DNA of 64,000 bases from Teretinema zuelzerae. GTDB taxonomy: Bacteria; Spirochaetota; Spirochaetia; Treponematales; Treponemataceae. The stretch is taken from the NCBI RefSeq assembly GCF_021021555.1, contig NZ_JAINWA010000001.1:1054001-1118000 (forward strand), read 5' to 3'. The notes under the pieces were generated by a model, which saw only the letters and a list, made by a program, of their open reading frames with translations, had not been told where the DNA came from and did not search any database. Numbering within the stretch: the stretch's first letter is position 1; each line of letters begins with the position of its first letter. Made by a program: the position numbers and the translations under genes. Positions 50,734 through 58,677 of this stretch are shown piece after piece.

Positions 50734-51954
50734 TCACCGGCTCCTGACCAAACGGAATCCTATCTCGGATTCACGTTTCTCAGGATGATATCCGGTTATC
50801 GTACCGACATTCAGGTACATACGGGGATTACTGTAATACGTTCCGCCTCGAGTCGACCTGACATATCCGGGCATCGCTAGGTCAAAACACCACTGAGCAG
50901 CGTTTCCGCACATATCGTACAGTCCCAAATGATTTGCCAGTTTCCCCTTTACGGGCATTAATTCCGCAAATGTACTCATATCCGGATCATTAGTGTACCA
51001 TGCGACAGCCCTCGTCGCGCTTTCCACGCTCGTTGAACCCGATGCGCCGCTGGCAGAATTGCCCTTTGTCCATTTCAGAGGCTGGATGGAAAAGTCGATA
51101 GTCTTTATCTCCGTTACGACTGAATTCGCCGCATCCAAACCGCGATACCTTGCCGCGTATTCCCACTCGATATCACTCGGTATTCGATAGCCGTTTTTTG
51201 TAATATCAACAACCGTATCCTGAACAAGCCAGGATTCGGCTATTCCTGAATACACGACATTATCCGTATTGCCGTCTCTCATCTCGGTCAACCAGTTGGA
51301 GAACATAACAGCGCCATGCCAGGAAACATAGACAGCAGGATAGTTCTCGAGACCCGCGTCGACAGCGAATTGCTTTGTATCTTCATTAAAGGTAATGGGT
51401 AAATACTTGTTCGATGATCCATTATAAAAAGATAGTAGCGTTTTTGTACCAAACTTTGCCCCGTATTTGCTTATAGCATTATGATCTGTAACGGTTTCGG
51501 AAAATTTGCCCTCGTCATATGCCCACTGGAGAATATTCCGCACAACTGCATTCGTTACAGTTGTTTCACCAATGAAAAAGGAATGGTCAAGGCTCGCAGT
51601 ACTCGTATCGGATTTTCCAGTCGGAAATACCTTCTCTGCTCCATCGTTGGCAAGAATCATTTTATATGGTATCTCGCCGATGGTTGATACAGCAGAACTG
51701 CCGATGACCAAAGATGAATTAAAGTCTGTTTCAGTCAGAGCCAGATTACTTCCGCCAGGGGTTGGCGTCCTTGGGTCGGTCGGCGTCGTTGGGTCGGTCG
51801 GCGTGGTGGGATCAGTCGGCGTCGTGGGATCGGTCGGCGTGGTCGGCGTCTCCCCGGAATCATCAGGGGTATTCGTAGGACTATCGCACGATTGGAACGA
51901 AAGCAAAAGAACTATACACAAAAGGTATGCTGCTTTCCAGAGATTTTTCTTCAT
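50734..51954 (-). CDS. FGE-sulfatase (SUMF1)-domain lipoprotein with TPTDPT repeat linker
   Basis: 406 aa. A signal peptide ends in lipobox FQSC, followed by a repeat linker of TPTDPT units (about residues 30-65) that would hold the domain off the membrane. The C-terminal domain has the formylglycine-generating-enzyme fold: FFIGETTVTNAVVRNILQWA, YPAVYVSWHGAVMFSNWLTE, YRIPSDIEWEYAARYRGLD, LGLYDMCGNAAQWCFD and IGFRLVRSR. Most such bacterial lipoproteins are non-catalytic binding or structural versions; no sulfatase gene is near. ATG 51954 is preferred over 51969 because AAAGGAG lies 6 bases before it. A terminator follows. Confidence 0.88.
   Translation of the reverse strand: MKKNLWKAAYLLCIVLLLSFQSCDSPTNTPDDSGETPTTPTDPTTPTDPTTPTDPTTPTDPRTPTPGGSNLALTETDFNSSLVIGSSAVSTIGEIPYKMILANDGAEKVFPTGKSDTSTASLDHSFFIGETTVTNAVVRNILQWAYDEGKFSETVTDHNAISKYGAKFGTKTLLSFYNGSSNKYLPITFNEDTKQFAVDAGLENYPAVYVSWHGAVMFSNWLTEMRDGNTDNVVYSGIAESWLVQDTVVDITKNGYRIPSDIEWEYAARYRGLDAANSVVTEIKTIDFSIQPLKWTKGNSASGASGSTSVESATRAVAWYTNDPDMSTFAELMPVKGKLANHLGLYDMCGNAAQWCFDLAMPGYVRSTRGGTYYSNPRMYLNVGTITGYHPEKRESEIGFRLVRSR
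51765..51850 (-). repeat. 18-bp coding repeats for TPTDPT linker
   Basis: Four to five 18-bp units (plus strand near GTCGGCGTCGTTGGGTCG) lie inside the FGE-like gene and code for a Thr-Pro-Asp linker after the lipid anchor. Copy number may vary among strains. Confidence 0.85.
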
Positions 51955-52114
51955 ACGGTCTCCTTTCATTTCTCTTTACGTCTTTGTATAGCATCACAAT
52001 ATATATGTTGATAAGCTCTTACAAACCGAGTGTAGCACCATAAAATAAAAAAAGGAAAACTGAGAAAATGGATATTTTCGAGATTTTTTTATCCGACAAA
52101 CACCGGTTATCTGT

Positions 52115-52147
52115 AAAAAAAAGAGCTGTCCGTAAGAAGAACAGCTC
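52115..52147 (-). terminator. Intrinsic terminator after the esterase lipoprotein gene
   Basis: GAGCTGT (52123-52129) and ACAGCTC (52141-52147) form a 7-bp stem; on the minus strand eight T follow (complement of 52115-52122). It lies 38 bp after the stop of gene 52185-53195. Confidence 0.88.
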
Positions 52148-52184
52148 CCGCATACCATCAGCCTGCCGACGTTGCCGAAGAAAA

Positions 52185-53195
52185 CTAGTTTAACGTCGCA
52201 TCGAACAGCGGCTTCAGATGGTCGGTTAAAATGACAGCAAATGATTTTTCCAGTCCATGGCCGTCCTCTGCGCCTTCATAATAGGTCGCGGAAACACCCT
52301 CGATATCATTCAACTCTTCGTAAAAAGCCTTGCCCTGGGTAGCGTACGGAACGAACTCGTCGAGCGCGCCCCAGGCCAGAAACCACTGCACGCGGGTGAT
52401 CGCCTCAGGCGACGCGTCGTACAGATTCTTCAACCTCCACAACGGACTCGAGAGCTTCCATGCGGACTGGGAATCTTCATCCTCCGGATCGTAGGCGCCG
52501 CCGAGTATGAGACTGAGCCCGTCGCCGACGGTAATAGCCGGCGTTCCGGCCTCCGCGTCCGCGGACGTGACGACATAATTCAAAAAAGTCTGATCCATCA
52601 AGTCGGTCGGCCCGGAAAGAGAGGCGCAGGCCACGATTGAACTGTCGCTGTTCTGGAGCGTTTCAAGCAGCCCCAGATGGGCGCCCGCGGATAAGCCGAC
52701 CACCGCAATCTTCTGGGGATTAAAGCCCCAATCTGCGGCTTTCTTCGCCATAGCGAGGCGGGCCGCGTGCACGTCCGCGAGCATCTCGGGGAAGCCCGCG
52801 CTTTCTCCCGCGGGAGCTTCAGGATCAAACAGGCGGTAATTAATCGAAACGGTCACATACCCGATATTCGCGAAGGTCTGCATAATTAAGGAAGGAAAAA
52901 TCAATTTGTCGCCGCCGGTCCACGAACCTCCGTGAATCAGAAGGACGGCGCCGCGCGTTTCATCCTGTACAGCGGGAAACCACACATCCATTTTCTGTAG
53001 CGGATCGTCACCGTACGCGAAATCGAAAATCGTCTCGCGTTTTTCATCAACCGGATCCTCGATAATCGGATCCTCTACCGCGGGATCCTCATCTCCCGAA
53101 CCGGACGGATTCGAACACCCGGCAACAAGAATTGCCGCGAAAAGCAGGGCGAATAACAAACGAAACACCGAAGCCCCTGAAATACTCTTCTTCAT
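52185..53195 (-). CDS. Alpha/beta hydrolase (esterase/lipase-like) lipoprotein
   Basis: 336 aa. A signal peptide ends in lipobox LVAGC, followed by a short acidic linker (EDPIIEDPVDEKRETIF). The hydrolase domain has the oxyanion motif LLIHGGSWTGGDKL, the nucleophile elbow VGLSAGAHLG, a probable acid in LAWGALDEFVPY and a base His in GAEDGHGLEKSF. This matches BD-FAE-type and carboxylesterase-like enzymes that remove acetyl or feruloyl groups from polysaccharides; the substrate is inferred. It has its own terminator and may be cotranscribed with the unknown lipoprotein gene 53 bp upstream. Confidence 0.88.
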   Translation of the reverse strand: MKKSISGASVFRLLFALLFAAILVAGCSNPSGSGDEDPAVEDPIIEDPVDEKRETIFDFAYGDDPLQKMDVWFPAVQDETRGAVLLIHGGSWTGGDKLIFPSLIMQTFANIGYVTVSINYRLFDPEAPAGESAGFPEMLADVHAARLAMAKKAADWGFNPQKIAVVGLSAGAHLGLLETLQNSDSSIVACASLSGPTDLMDQTFLNYVVTSADAEAGTPAITVGDGLSLILGGAYDPEDEDSQSAWKLSSPLWRLKNLYDASPEAITRVQWFLAWGALDEFVPYATQGKAFYEELNDIEGVSATYYEGAEDGHGLEKSFAVILTDHLKPLFDATLN

Positions 53196-53248
53196 GCTTG
53201 AAACTCCTTATTCATTGGAAAGCGGCGGCTCGCCGTCGACAATCCAGC

Positions 53249-54169
53249 CTACTGCGCCTCGCGCGCAAGGGCCGCGAACAGATTCCACGCCGCGTACGCC
53301 TTCCGGTTCGAGTTCACCGGCTGGGAATGCTCGGCTCCGCACTCGTACCACTCGCCCGGATGAGAGTCCTGCCATTCCAAAGCCCAGTTCCGCGTCACGG
53401 GACCGGTCCCGGTCTCGTCCTCGTAGTCGCAGGCGTCGGTTACGTGTTTATCTCCGTAGTACGCGCCGTCGCTGTCATAGCACTCGATATCGTAAAAATC
53501 GAAAAGCCAGGAGCCCCGCTCGGCGCACCAAGCGCGGATAATCTGATTATTCCGGTGAAGCGCGCCCTCAAGGCCCGAGCCGTCCGCGTGGCCGGTCATA
53601 TATACGAAGGCGATTCCCGGATATTCGGCCTCGAATTCCGCCATCGGTTCAAGATACTGCGTGCGCACATCTTCCGCCGAACGGGAAGAAAGCTGCCCGC
53701 ACCAGGACCACATGATCACGTTGAATTCAGGGTGCGCCGACCCCCTGCCGTCGGGATTCGCCGGTCCCAGAAACGCTTCCGTTTCGGCGGTCCAGTCCGG
53801 ATAATACCCGGCGTCATGGTCGAGATCGCCCGAGCCGTAGCCGTCCCCTTCATACAAATGAAGCGCCCCGCCCGCGCCGCTCGAATTCGTCGAATAGAGC
53901 CCGGTCCCGCCCATAAAAGCGTCGAGCGAATTAAGTCCGTCGGTAATCTGGCTCCCGTGGGAGGTATGCCCGTACCCGATATGCAGGGCGTCTTTCGCGA
54001 GCAGGATGTCCGCATCGGACAACGCAGTCAGCGCCGACCGCGTCGCATGAACATGATCGAAAATCCGCGAATCCCCGTCCGCGGGAAGGCTCGAACCGTC
54101 TCCGCAGGACGAAAGCGCCGCGCCCAGGACAAGACCGAAAAAAGCAAGAACGACATCGTTTCTTTTCAT
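53249..54169 (-). CDS. Uncharacterised lipoprotein with GHTSHGSQ motif
   Basis: 306 aa. A signal peptide ends in lipobox ALSSC, so it is surface- or periplasm-exposed. The mature part has motifs that look catalytic: HIGYGHTSHGSQITDGL near the N-terminus, EFNVIMWSWCGQLSSRS in the middle, AFVYMTGHADGSG and a C-terminal DSHPGEWYECGAEHSQPVNS. The pattern of strand-end His, Ser and Gly residues recalls SGNH/GDSL-type esterases, but I cannot assign the family. It may act with the esterase-like lipoprotein encoded next. The start has GGAGATCGCC just before ATG 54169. Confidence 0.75.
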   Translation of the reverse strand: MKRNDVVLAFFGLVLGAALSSCGDGSSLPADGDSRIFDHVHATRSALTALSDADILLAKDALHIGYGHTSHGSQITDGLNSLDAFMGGTGLYSTNSSGAGGALHLYEGDGYGSGDLDHDAGYYPDWTAETEAFLGPANPDGRGSAHPEFNVIMWSWCGQLSSRSAEDVRTQYLEPMAEFEAEYPGIAFVYMTGHADGSGLEGALHRNNQIIRAWCAERGSWLFDFYDIECYDSDGAYYGDKHVTDACDYEDETGTGPVTRNWALEWQDSHPGEWYECGAEHSQPVNSNRKAYAAWNLFAALAREAQ

Positions 54170-54475
54170 GGCGATCTCCTCGGCTTACAGCATACACCAC
54201 AGCCGGCGGGATTTCCGCCCCTGAACCGACTCCCGCGCGAGGGGGCTCCGAGCGGCCGAGAACCGCCCCTGCAGGGTCTTTCTGCCTCAGTCTTGTTTTG
54301 AATTCGTACAGAAAAAAAAGGGGAAGCGGCGGGAAACCGAAGGGCGGAATCTATATCCCGCAACGCCTCAGCGAATCCCCGCGACTCCCCCTGTCTCCGA
54401 AACCCGCCGGACCTCTATACCTACCGGTAGGTATAGAGATCGGTCGTTTTTCTCCGCCACCCCCGCGTCCCTCTA
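54170..54475. other. 306 bp spacer containing a perfect 26-bp palindrome
   Basis: No gene is visible in this spacer. At 54413-54438 a perfect 26-bp palindrome has the half site CTCTATACCTACC. The core ACCTACCGGTAGGT resembles TetR-type operators. No good promoter lies on either side. As RNA it would fold into a hairpin with almost no loop, and GTTTTTC follows on the plus strand. An A8 run is at about 54311-54319. The rest of the spacer shows nothing recognisable. Confidence 0.75.
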
Positions 54476-56329
54476 TCAGGACGCGGCAGAGGGAACAGCG
54501 GACTCGGACGGTGCCGGCTCCTCGCGAGCGGCTTCCAAAATGGCCTCGGAATCCAGGAACTGCCGGTTGTACAAATCGCGATACCGGCCGGCCCGGCTCA
54601 TCAGCTCGTCATGGGTTCCGTCCTCGATGACGCGGCCGGCGTCCATCACGATGATGCGGTCTGCGTTCCTGATCGTCGACAAACGATGCGCGATTACCAC
54701 GCTCGTCCTTCCCGCCAACAACCGGTCGACCGCGTTCTGGACGAGCACCTCGGTTTCCGTATCCACCGAGCTCGTCGCCTCGTCCAGAATCATGATGCGC
54801 GGATCAGCCACCAGGGCGCGCGCAAGGCTGATGAGCTGCTTCTGCCCGGTGGACAAAAGCACTCCGCCCTCGCCCACCATCGTTTCGTAGCCGTGCTCCA
54901 AACCTTCTATAAAGTGCGCGGCGTTCGCTTCGGACGCGGCCTTTTCTATTTCAGCGTCCGTCGCGTCCAGCCGGCCGTAGCGGATGTTCTCCCTGATCGT
55001 TCCGGAGAACAAAAGCGGCGTCTGAAGCACGTAGCCGAGCCGGCTATGCAGCCAGTGGCAGGTGCGCTCGCGGTACTCGCGCCCGTCGATATTTACCTCG
55101 CCGGATATGGGCTCGTAAAAGCGGCACAGGATATTCACGAGCGTCGACTTTCCGCAGCCCGTCTCGCCCACGATCGCCACCGTCTGTCCGGCGGGAATCG
55201 AAAGCGAAAAGTGTTCGAATATCCACTTGCCGTCTCCGTAGTGGAAACTTACGTCCTTCAGTTCGACGCTTCCCAGGATGTCGACGTCGTCCCGGGCGTC
55301 CGCCCTGTCGAGGATTTCAGGCTCCGTCCCGATCAGCGAAAGAAGGCGCTCCGCGCTGGCCTGGGCCGCCTGGAATTCCGAAAGCACCCGGGCGAACTCG
55401 CGCGCCGGATCGAAGAACATCATCGCGTAGTTGACGAAGGCGACCAGGGTTCCGAAGCTCAGCGTCTTCCCCAGAACCATCGTGCCGCCCGCGCCGAGCG
55501 CTACGGCCGCTCCGGTCGCCGCGAGAAACACGACGATCGGCATGAAGAGGGCGGAAATCCTGGCGGAGCGCAGCGCGTAGCGCCTGAGCGTCGAGCTCTG
55601 CTTCGCGAATTCCGCCTTGTGGAAATCCTCGGCGTTTAGAACCTTCGAAGTCCGCGCTCCCTGCAGGCCTTCGTTGAATACGCCGGAAAGCAGGGAGTTC
55701 GCCTTTCGCGCTTTACGCTGGGCGGCCAGCAGCTTTTTCTGGAACCAGAAGGTCGCGACAAGCAATATGGGCGTAAAAAACAGCGTCATGGCGGCGAGGG
55801 GCGGATGCATGGCCGTCATGAATATGATGATGACGATCATCATCGTGCCGCCCCACACAAGGTCGACTATTCCCCAGGCGATCGTGTCGCCGAGCTTCTG
55901 CGCGTCGCTCGTCATGCGGGACATGATCCAGCCCGCCGGCGTTTTGTCGTAATACGAGAAGCTCAGTTTCTGCAGCTGCCTGAACGCGAGGTACCGCAGC
56001 CTGTGGCATACGCGAACCTCGATCATTCCGGCGATCAAAATAAAGAGGAATACGTTCAAGCCCTGCGTTACGGCGAGCACCGCGTACTTCCGCACGAAGG
56101 ACCACACCGGATCCATCGAGTTTCCCGCGCTCAGCACGGGAACAAGAGAGTCGATCGCGTACCGGGTCATGAGCGGAAAGATTCCGTCGACCACGGCGAC
56201 CGCGATCATGAACGCAGCAAGCACTCCCAGCCACGGAAACAGTTTTTTGTTCAGACTGAAAATCTTCTTCCACGTCTTGAAATCGAAGCCGTTCCCGAAT
56301 TCCGTTTCCTTAAATGAATTTTCTTCCAT
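54476..56329 (-). CDS. ABC exporter half-transporter (ATPase-permease), canonical catalytic site partner
   Basis: 617 aa. Six membrane helices at about residues 25-320, then an ATPase domain: Walker A VGETGCGKSTLVN (about residue 385), signature LLSTGQKQL with Thr instead of the usual second Gly, Walker B RIMILDEATSSVD with catalytic Glu, and H-loop SVVIAHRLSTI. It pairs with the protein encoded just upstream on the same strand to form a TM287/288-like heterodimeric exporter. ATG 56329 is 13 bp after the partner's stop; the frame is open to 56422 without a plausible start. The substrate is unknown. Confidence 0.92.
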   Translation of the reverse strand: MEENSFKETEFGNGFDFKTWKKIFSLNKKLFPWLGVLAAFMIAVAVVDGIFPLMTRYAIDSLVPVLSAGNSMDPVWSFVRKYAVLAVTQGLNVFLFILIAGMIEVRVCHRLRYLAFRQLQKLSFSYYDKTPAGWIMSRMTSDAQKLGDTIAWGIVDLVWGGTMMIVIIIFMTAMHPPLAAMTLFFTPILLVATFWFQKKLLAAQRKARKANSLLSGVFNEGLQGARTSKVLNAEDFHKAEFAKQSSTLRRYALRSARISALFMPIVVFLAATGAAVALGAGGTMVLGKTLSFGTLVAFVNYAMMFFDPAREFARVLSEFQAAQASAERLLSLIGTEPEILDRADARDDVDILGSVELKDVSFHYGDGKWIFEHFSLSIPAGQTVAIVGETGCGKSTLVNILCRFYEPISGEVNIDGREYRERTCHWLHSRLGYVLQTPLLFSGTIRENIRYGRLDATDAEIEKAASEANAAHFIEGLEHGYETMVGEGGVLLSTGQKQLISLARALVADPRIMILDEATSSVDTETEVLVQNAVDRLLAGRTSVVIAHRLSTIRNADRIIVMDAGRVIEDGTHDELMSRAGRYRDLYNRQFLDSEAILEAAREEPAPSESAVPSAAS

Positions 56330-56342
56330 TATAAAATCCTTG

Positions 56343-58289
56343 TCAGGCTCCCTGAGCCTCGACGGCGCGCTGCAGTTCCGCAAGGCGCCGGTACAATCCT
56401 TCTTTCTGCGACAGTTCGGCATGAGTGCCGACCGCCGTGATTCTTCCTTCCTCGAGCACGATGATCCGGTCCGCGGAGGCGAGCGTCGTAAGCCGGTGGG
56501 CGATCACGATCATGCCCGCGCGGTCCCGCGAATCTCCGCCGTGGGCGTCGAGCGCTTCCCTGATCCTGGCGTCGGTTTCCGTATCCACCGCGCTCAAGCT
56601 GTCGTCGAGCACAAGCAGCGAAGCGTCGCGTATGATTCCGCGTGCCAAGGCGAGCCGCTGGCGCTGTCCGCCTGAAAGCGTCACGCCCCGCTCGCCGACC
56701 ATCGTATCGTAGCCGGCGGCGAATCCTTCGATCACCGGATGCAATGACGCGGCGCGCGAAGCTTCGAAAATCCGTTCTTCGTCAGCGTCCTCGGATCCTA
56801 TCCGGATATTCTCGCGGATCGTCTTCCCGTACAAAAAGCCTTCCTGCAGAACCAGCGAAATATTCCGCCTCAGCTCGCGCTTCGGAATGCTGTTCAAGTC
56901 GCGGCCTCCGATCGTAATGCGGCCGGAAGTCGGCTCGTACAATCTGAGCAAGAGATGCACGAGGGTCGACTTTCCGCTTCCCGTCGGCCCGACTATCGCG
57001 AGCCTTTCGCCGCTCTCCATTCTGAACGACACGTTTGACAGAACTTCCGTGCCGTCCGGATAGGCGAACGAAACGTCGCGGAATTCCACGGCGGCGCGCT
57101 TCCAGAACATCGGGCTCAAGTCCTCCGCTCCCGGCTCCGCGTCCAGATCTTCTTCCCGTTTAAGCGCGAGAAGCTCAGCCATGCGGCCCAGCGCGACCTT
57201 CGTCTTGCCTGTGTCCGCGAGGACGCGGCCGAACTGGCGCACGGGCCAGAGAGTCTGATGCTCGTACGATAAAAACAGAACGATCATCCCGACGGATATT
57301 TCCCCCTGGGCGAAGAAGTACAACCCCGCGCCGAGGACTATGCCGATCTGCAGAATCCCGAGCAAACTCGAAAAGCCCCAGAACACGCCGAGCCACGCGA
57401 TGAGTTTGAAGACCTGATCGCGGTAGCGTCCGTTCGCGCGGTCGAACCGTTCCTGCTCGTATTCCTGCCGGGCGAATGCCCTGACTACGCGCACCCCGGT
57501 CACGTTTTCCTGCACGATGCCGGAAAGCACGCCCTCCCGCTCGTCCGCTCCCAGAAAGATCCGCTCCACCAGTTTATGGAAACCGAAGGAATACAGAAGA
57601 ATAAGCGGTATCACCAGCGTTCCCCAGAACGTCATCCTGGGGCTCAGGGAATACATCGACGGAATCGAAAGAGAAACGAGAAACAGGGTGCGCAGAATTT
57701 CCATGAACTCCTGCGCCAAAAAACGGCGAGAGGTGTCCACGTCGGAAGTGCAGCGCTGGAGCCAGTCTCCCGAATGCGCGCGAAGCAAGGTTTCATACGG
57801 CAAGTCCTGAACGCAGGAATACAGCGTATCACGCATGCGCTTCGCCGCGTGCTCCGCCGAAGCGTTCGCGCACAGCGACGCGCAAAAGCTCGCCGCTCCC
57901 TGAAGCAGAATCACCAGGACGAAAAAGAGAGCGACCATCCAGAGCCGGCTCTGCAGAAACGCGCGCCATGCCCAGCCCGCGGATTCCGCCGCGATTGCCG
58001 GAAGCGGCAGAGCGCCGCCGCCGTTGTAATCGGGGCCGAAAAAGAGCCGTCCGAAGCCCTCCAGAAACACCGGAAGCGCCAGAGGGGATTCCCCGATGAT
58101 GCTGTCTATCGTGGTCTTGACGATGACCGGCGATACGAAGACGCAGAACGTTTCTACCGCCATGGCGAGAATGCCCGCAAAGTACGCGAGCTTCATTCCG
58201 CCCAGCGAAGTCCACAGCAAGCGGATGCGGCCGAATTTTCCCCATCCGTTTTTTTGAATTACATAAGAACTGAGATTAGAGACAGACAT
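56343..58289 (-). CDS. ABC exporter half-transporter (ATPase-permease), degenerate-site partner
   Basis: 648 aa. Six membrane helices at about residues 30-330 with an enlarged first extracellular loop (SPLALPVFLEGFGRLFFGPD), then an ATPase domain: Walker A VGPTGSGKSTLVH (about residue 435), canonical signature TLSGGQRQRLALARG, and Walker B LLVLDDSLSAVD, where Asp replaces the catalytic Glu. One degenerate and one competent site is the hallmark of heterodimeric exporters, and the partner is encoded next. ATG 58289 was chosen at the start of the conserved region; the frame is open to 58334. Confidence 0.92.
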   Translation of the reverse strand: MSVSNLSSYVIQKNGWGKFGRIRLLWTSLGGMKLAYFAGILAMAVETFCVFVSPVIVKTTIDSIIGESPLALPVFLEGFGRLFFGPDYNGGGALPLPAIAAESAGWAWRAFLQSRLWMVALFFVLVILLQGAASFCASLCANASAEHAAKRMRDTLYSCVQDLPYETLLRAHSGDWLQRCTSDVDTSRRFLAQEFMEILRTLFLVSLSIPSMYSLSPRMTFWGTLVIPLILLYSFGFHKLVERIFLGADEREGVLSGIVQENVTGVRVVRAFARQEYEQERFDRANGRYRDQVFKLIAWLGVFWGFSSLLGILQIGIVLGAGLYFFAQGEISVGMIVLFLSYEHQTLWPVRQFGRVLADTGKTKVALGRMAELLALKREEDLDAEPGAEDLSPMFWKRAAVEFRDVSFAYPDGTEVLSNVSFRMESGERLAIVGPTGSGKSTLVHLLLRLYEPTSGRITIGGRDLNSIPKRELRRNISLVLQEGFLYGKTIRENIRIGSEDADEERIFEASRAASLHPVIEGFAAGYDTMVGERGVTLSGGQRQRLALARGIIRDASLLVLDDSLSAVDTETDARIREALDAHGGDSRDRAGMIVIAHRLTTLASADRIIVLEEGRITAVGTHAELSQKEGLYRRLAELQRAVEAQGA

Positions 58290-58421
58290 TTTCTTCTCCC
58301 GAATAGTGGGTGAACAAAGCCCGCAGGGATGCAACGAACCCTGCAGGATTTTCCGTTGAACAGAGAACTGTCTTGATTTGTCTGGGAGTCGCCGCGCCGC
58401 GGACGAAAGAACCCCGAAACG

Positions 58422-58451
58422 AAAAAAGGCCAGCCCTCTGCGGCGCTGACC
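58422..58451 (-). terminator. Intrinsic terminator after the 30-residue small ORF
   Basis: On the minus strand GGTCAGC (58451-58445) pairs with GCTGGCC (58434-58428) and six T follow (complement of 58422-58427). It separates the small ORF from the ABC exporter genes and could act as a terminator or attenuator. Confidence 0.85.
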
Positions 58452-58482
58452 TGCTTTTCAAAAAGAATCGGGTGGTACGGTT

Positions 58483-58575
58483 CTATTGAATAAGGGCCTG
58501 AAGAGCGCCGGATACGGTGGATGCGACAAGCGCGTCCGCGACAAAGAACGCGGTATCGTATTTTCGATTATCCAT
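58483..58575 (-). CDS. 30-residue small ORF with strong RBS, possible leader or signalling peptide
   Basis: ATG at 58575-58573, stop TAG at 58485-58483. A perfect AGGAGG (58587-58582) lies 6 bases before the start, the best ribosome-binding site in this stretch. The peptide begins MDNRKYDTAFFVADALVAST and ends GALQALIQ: a short charged N-terminus and then a largely hydrophobic, Ala-rich segment that could be an amphipathic or membrane helix. It has its own promoter upstream and terminator downstream, making a transcript of roughly 200 bases before the ABC exporter pair. It may be a leader peptide controlling the exporter, an exported peptide or a small membrane protein; no family is recognised. 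Confidence 0.65.
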   Translation of the reverse strand: MDNRKYDTAFFVADALVASTVSGALQALIQ

Positions 58576-58594
58576 GTACGGCCTCCTGGTTAGA

Positions 58595-58610
58595 TTCGAT
58601 GCGCATCGAA
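58595..58610 (-). promoter_or_regulatory. Perfect 16-bp palindrome between promoter and small ORF
   Basis: TTCGATGCGCATCGAA is fully palindromic and is followed by a further half-like copy GCGCATCGCG (58611-58620). It lies between the predicted transcription start and the ribosome-binding site of the small ORF, where a bound repressor would block elongation or initiation. The regulator is unknown. Confidence 0.65.
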
Positions 58611-58629
58611 GCGCATCGCGTATGCTGTA

Positions 58630-58659
58630 ACTGTACTCCCGCAATCGACGGCTTGTCAA
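58630..58659 (-). promoter_or_regulatory. Promoter of the small ORF (and possibly ABC exporter)
   Basis: On the minus strand a perfect TTGACA -35 (58659-58654) and TACAGT -10 (58635-58630, four of six) are 18 bp apart. Transcription would start near 58623, just before the palindrome at 58595-58610. Confidence 0.7.
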
Positions 58660-58677
58660 CAGCCTTGGAAAAAAAAA

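Noticed and set aside
58456-58475. T-box-like GGGTGGTACGG element
   Set aside because: It lies on the plus strand with no plus-strand gene after it and overlaps the 3' end of the small ORF transcript; no specifier stem was seen.
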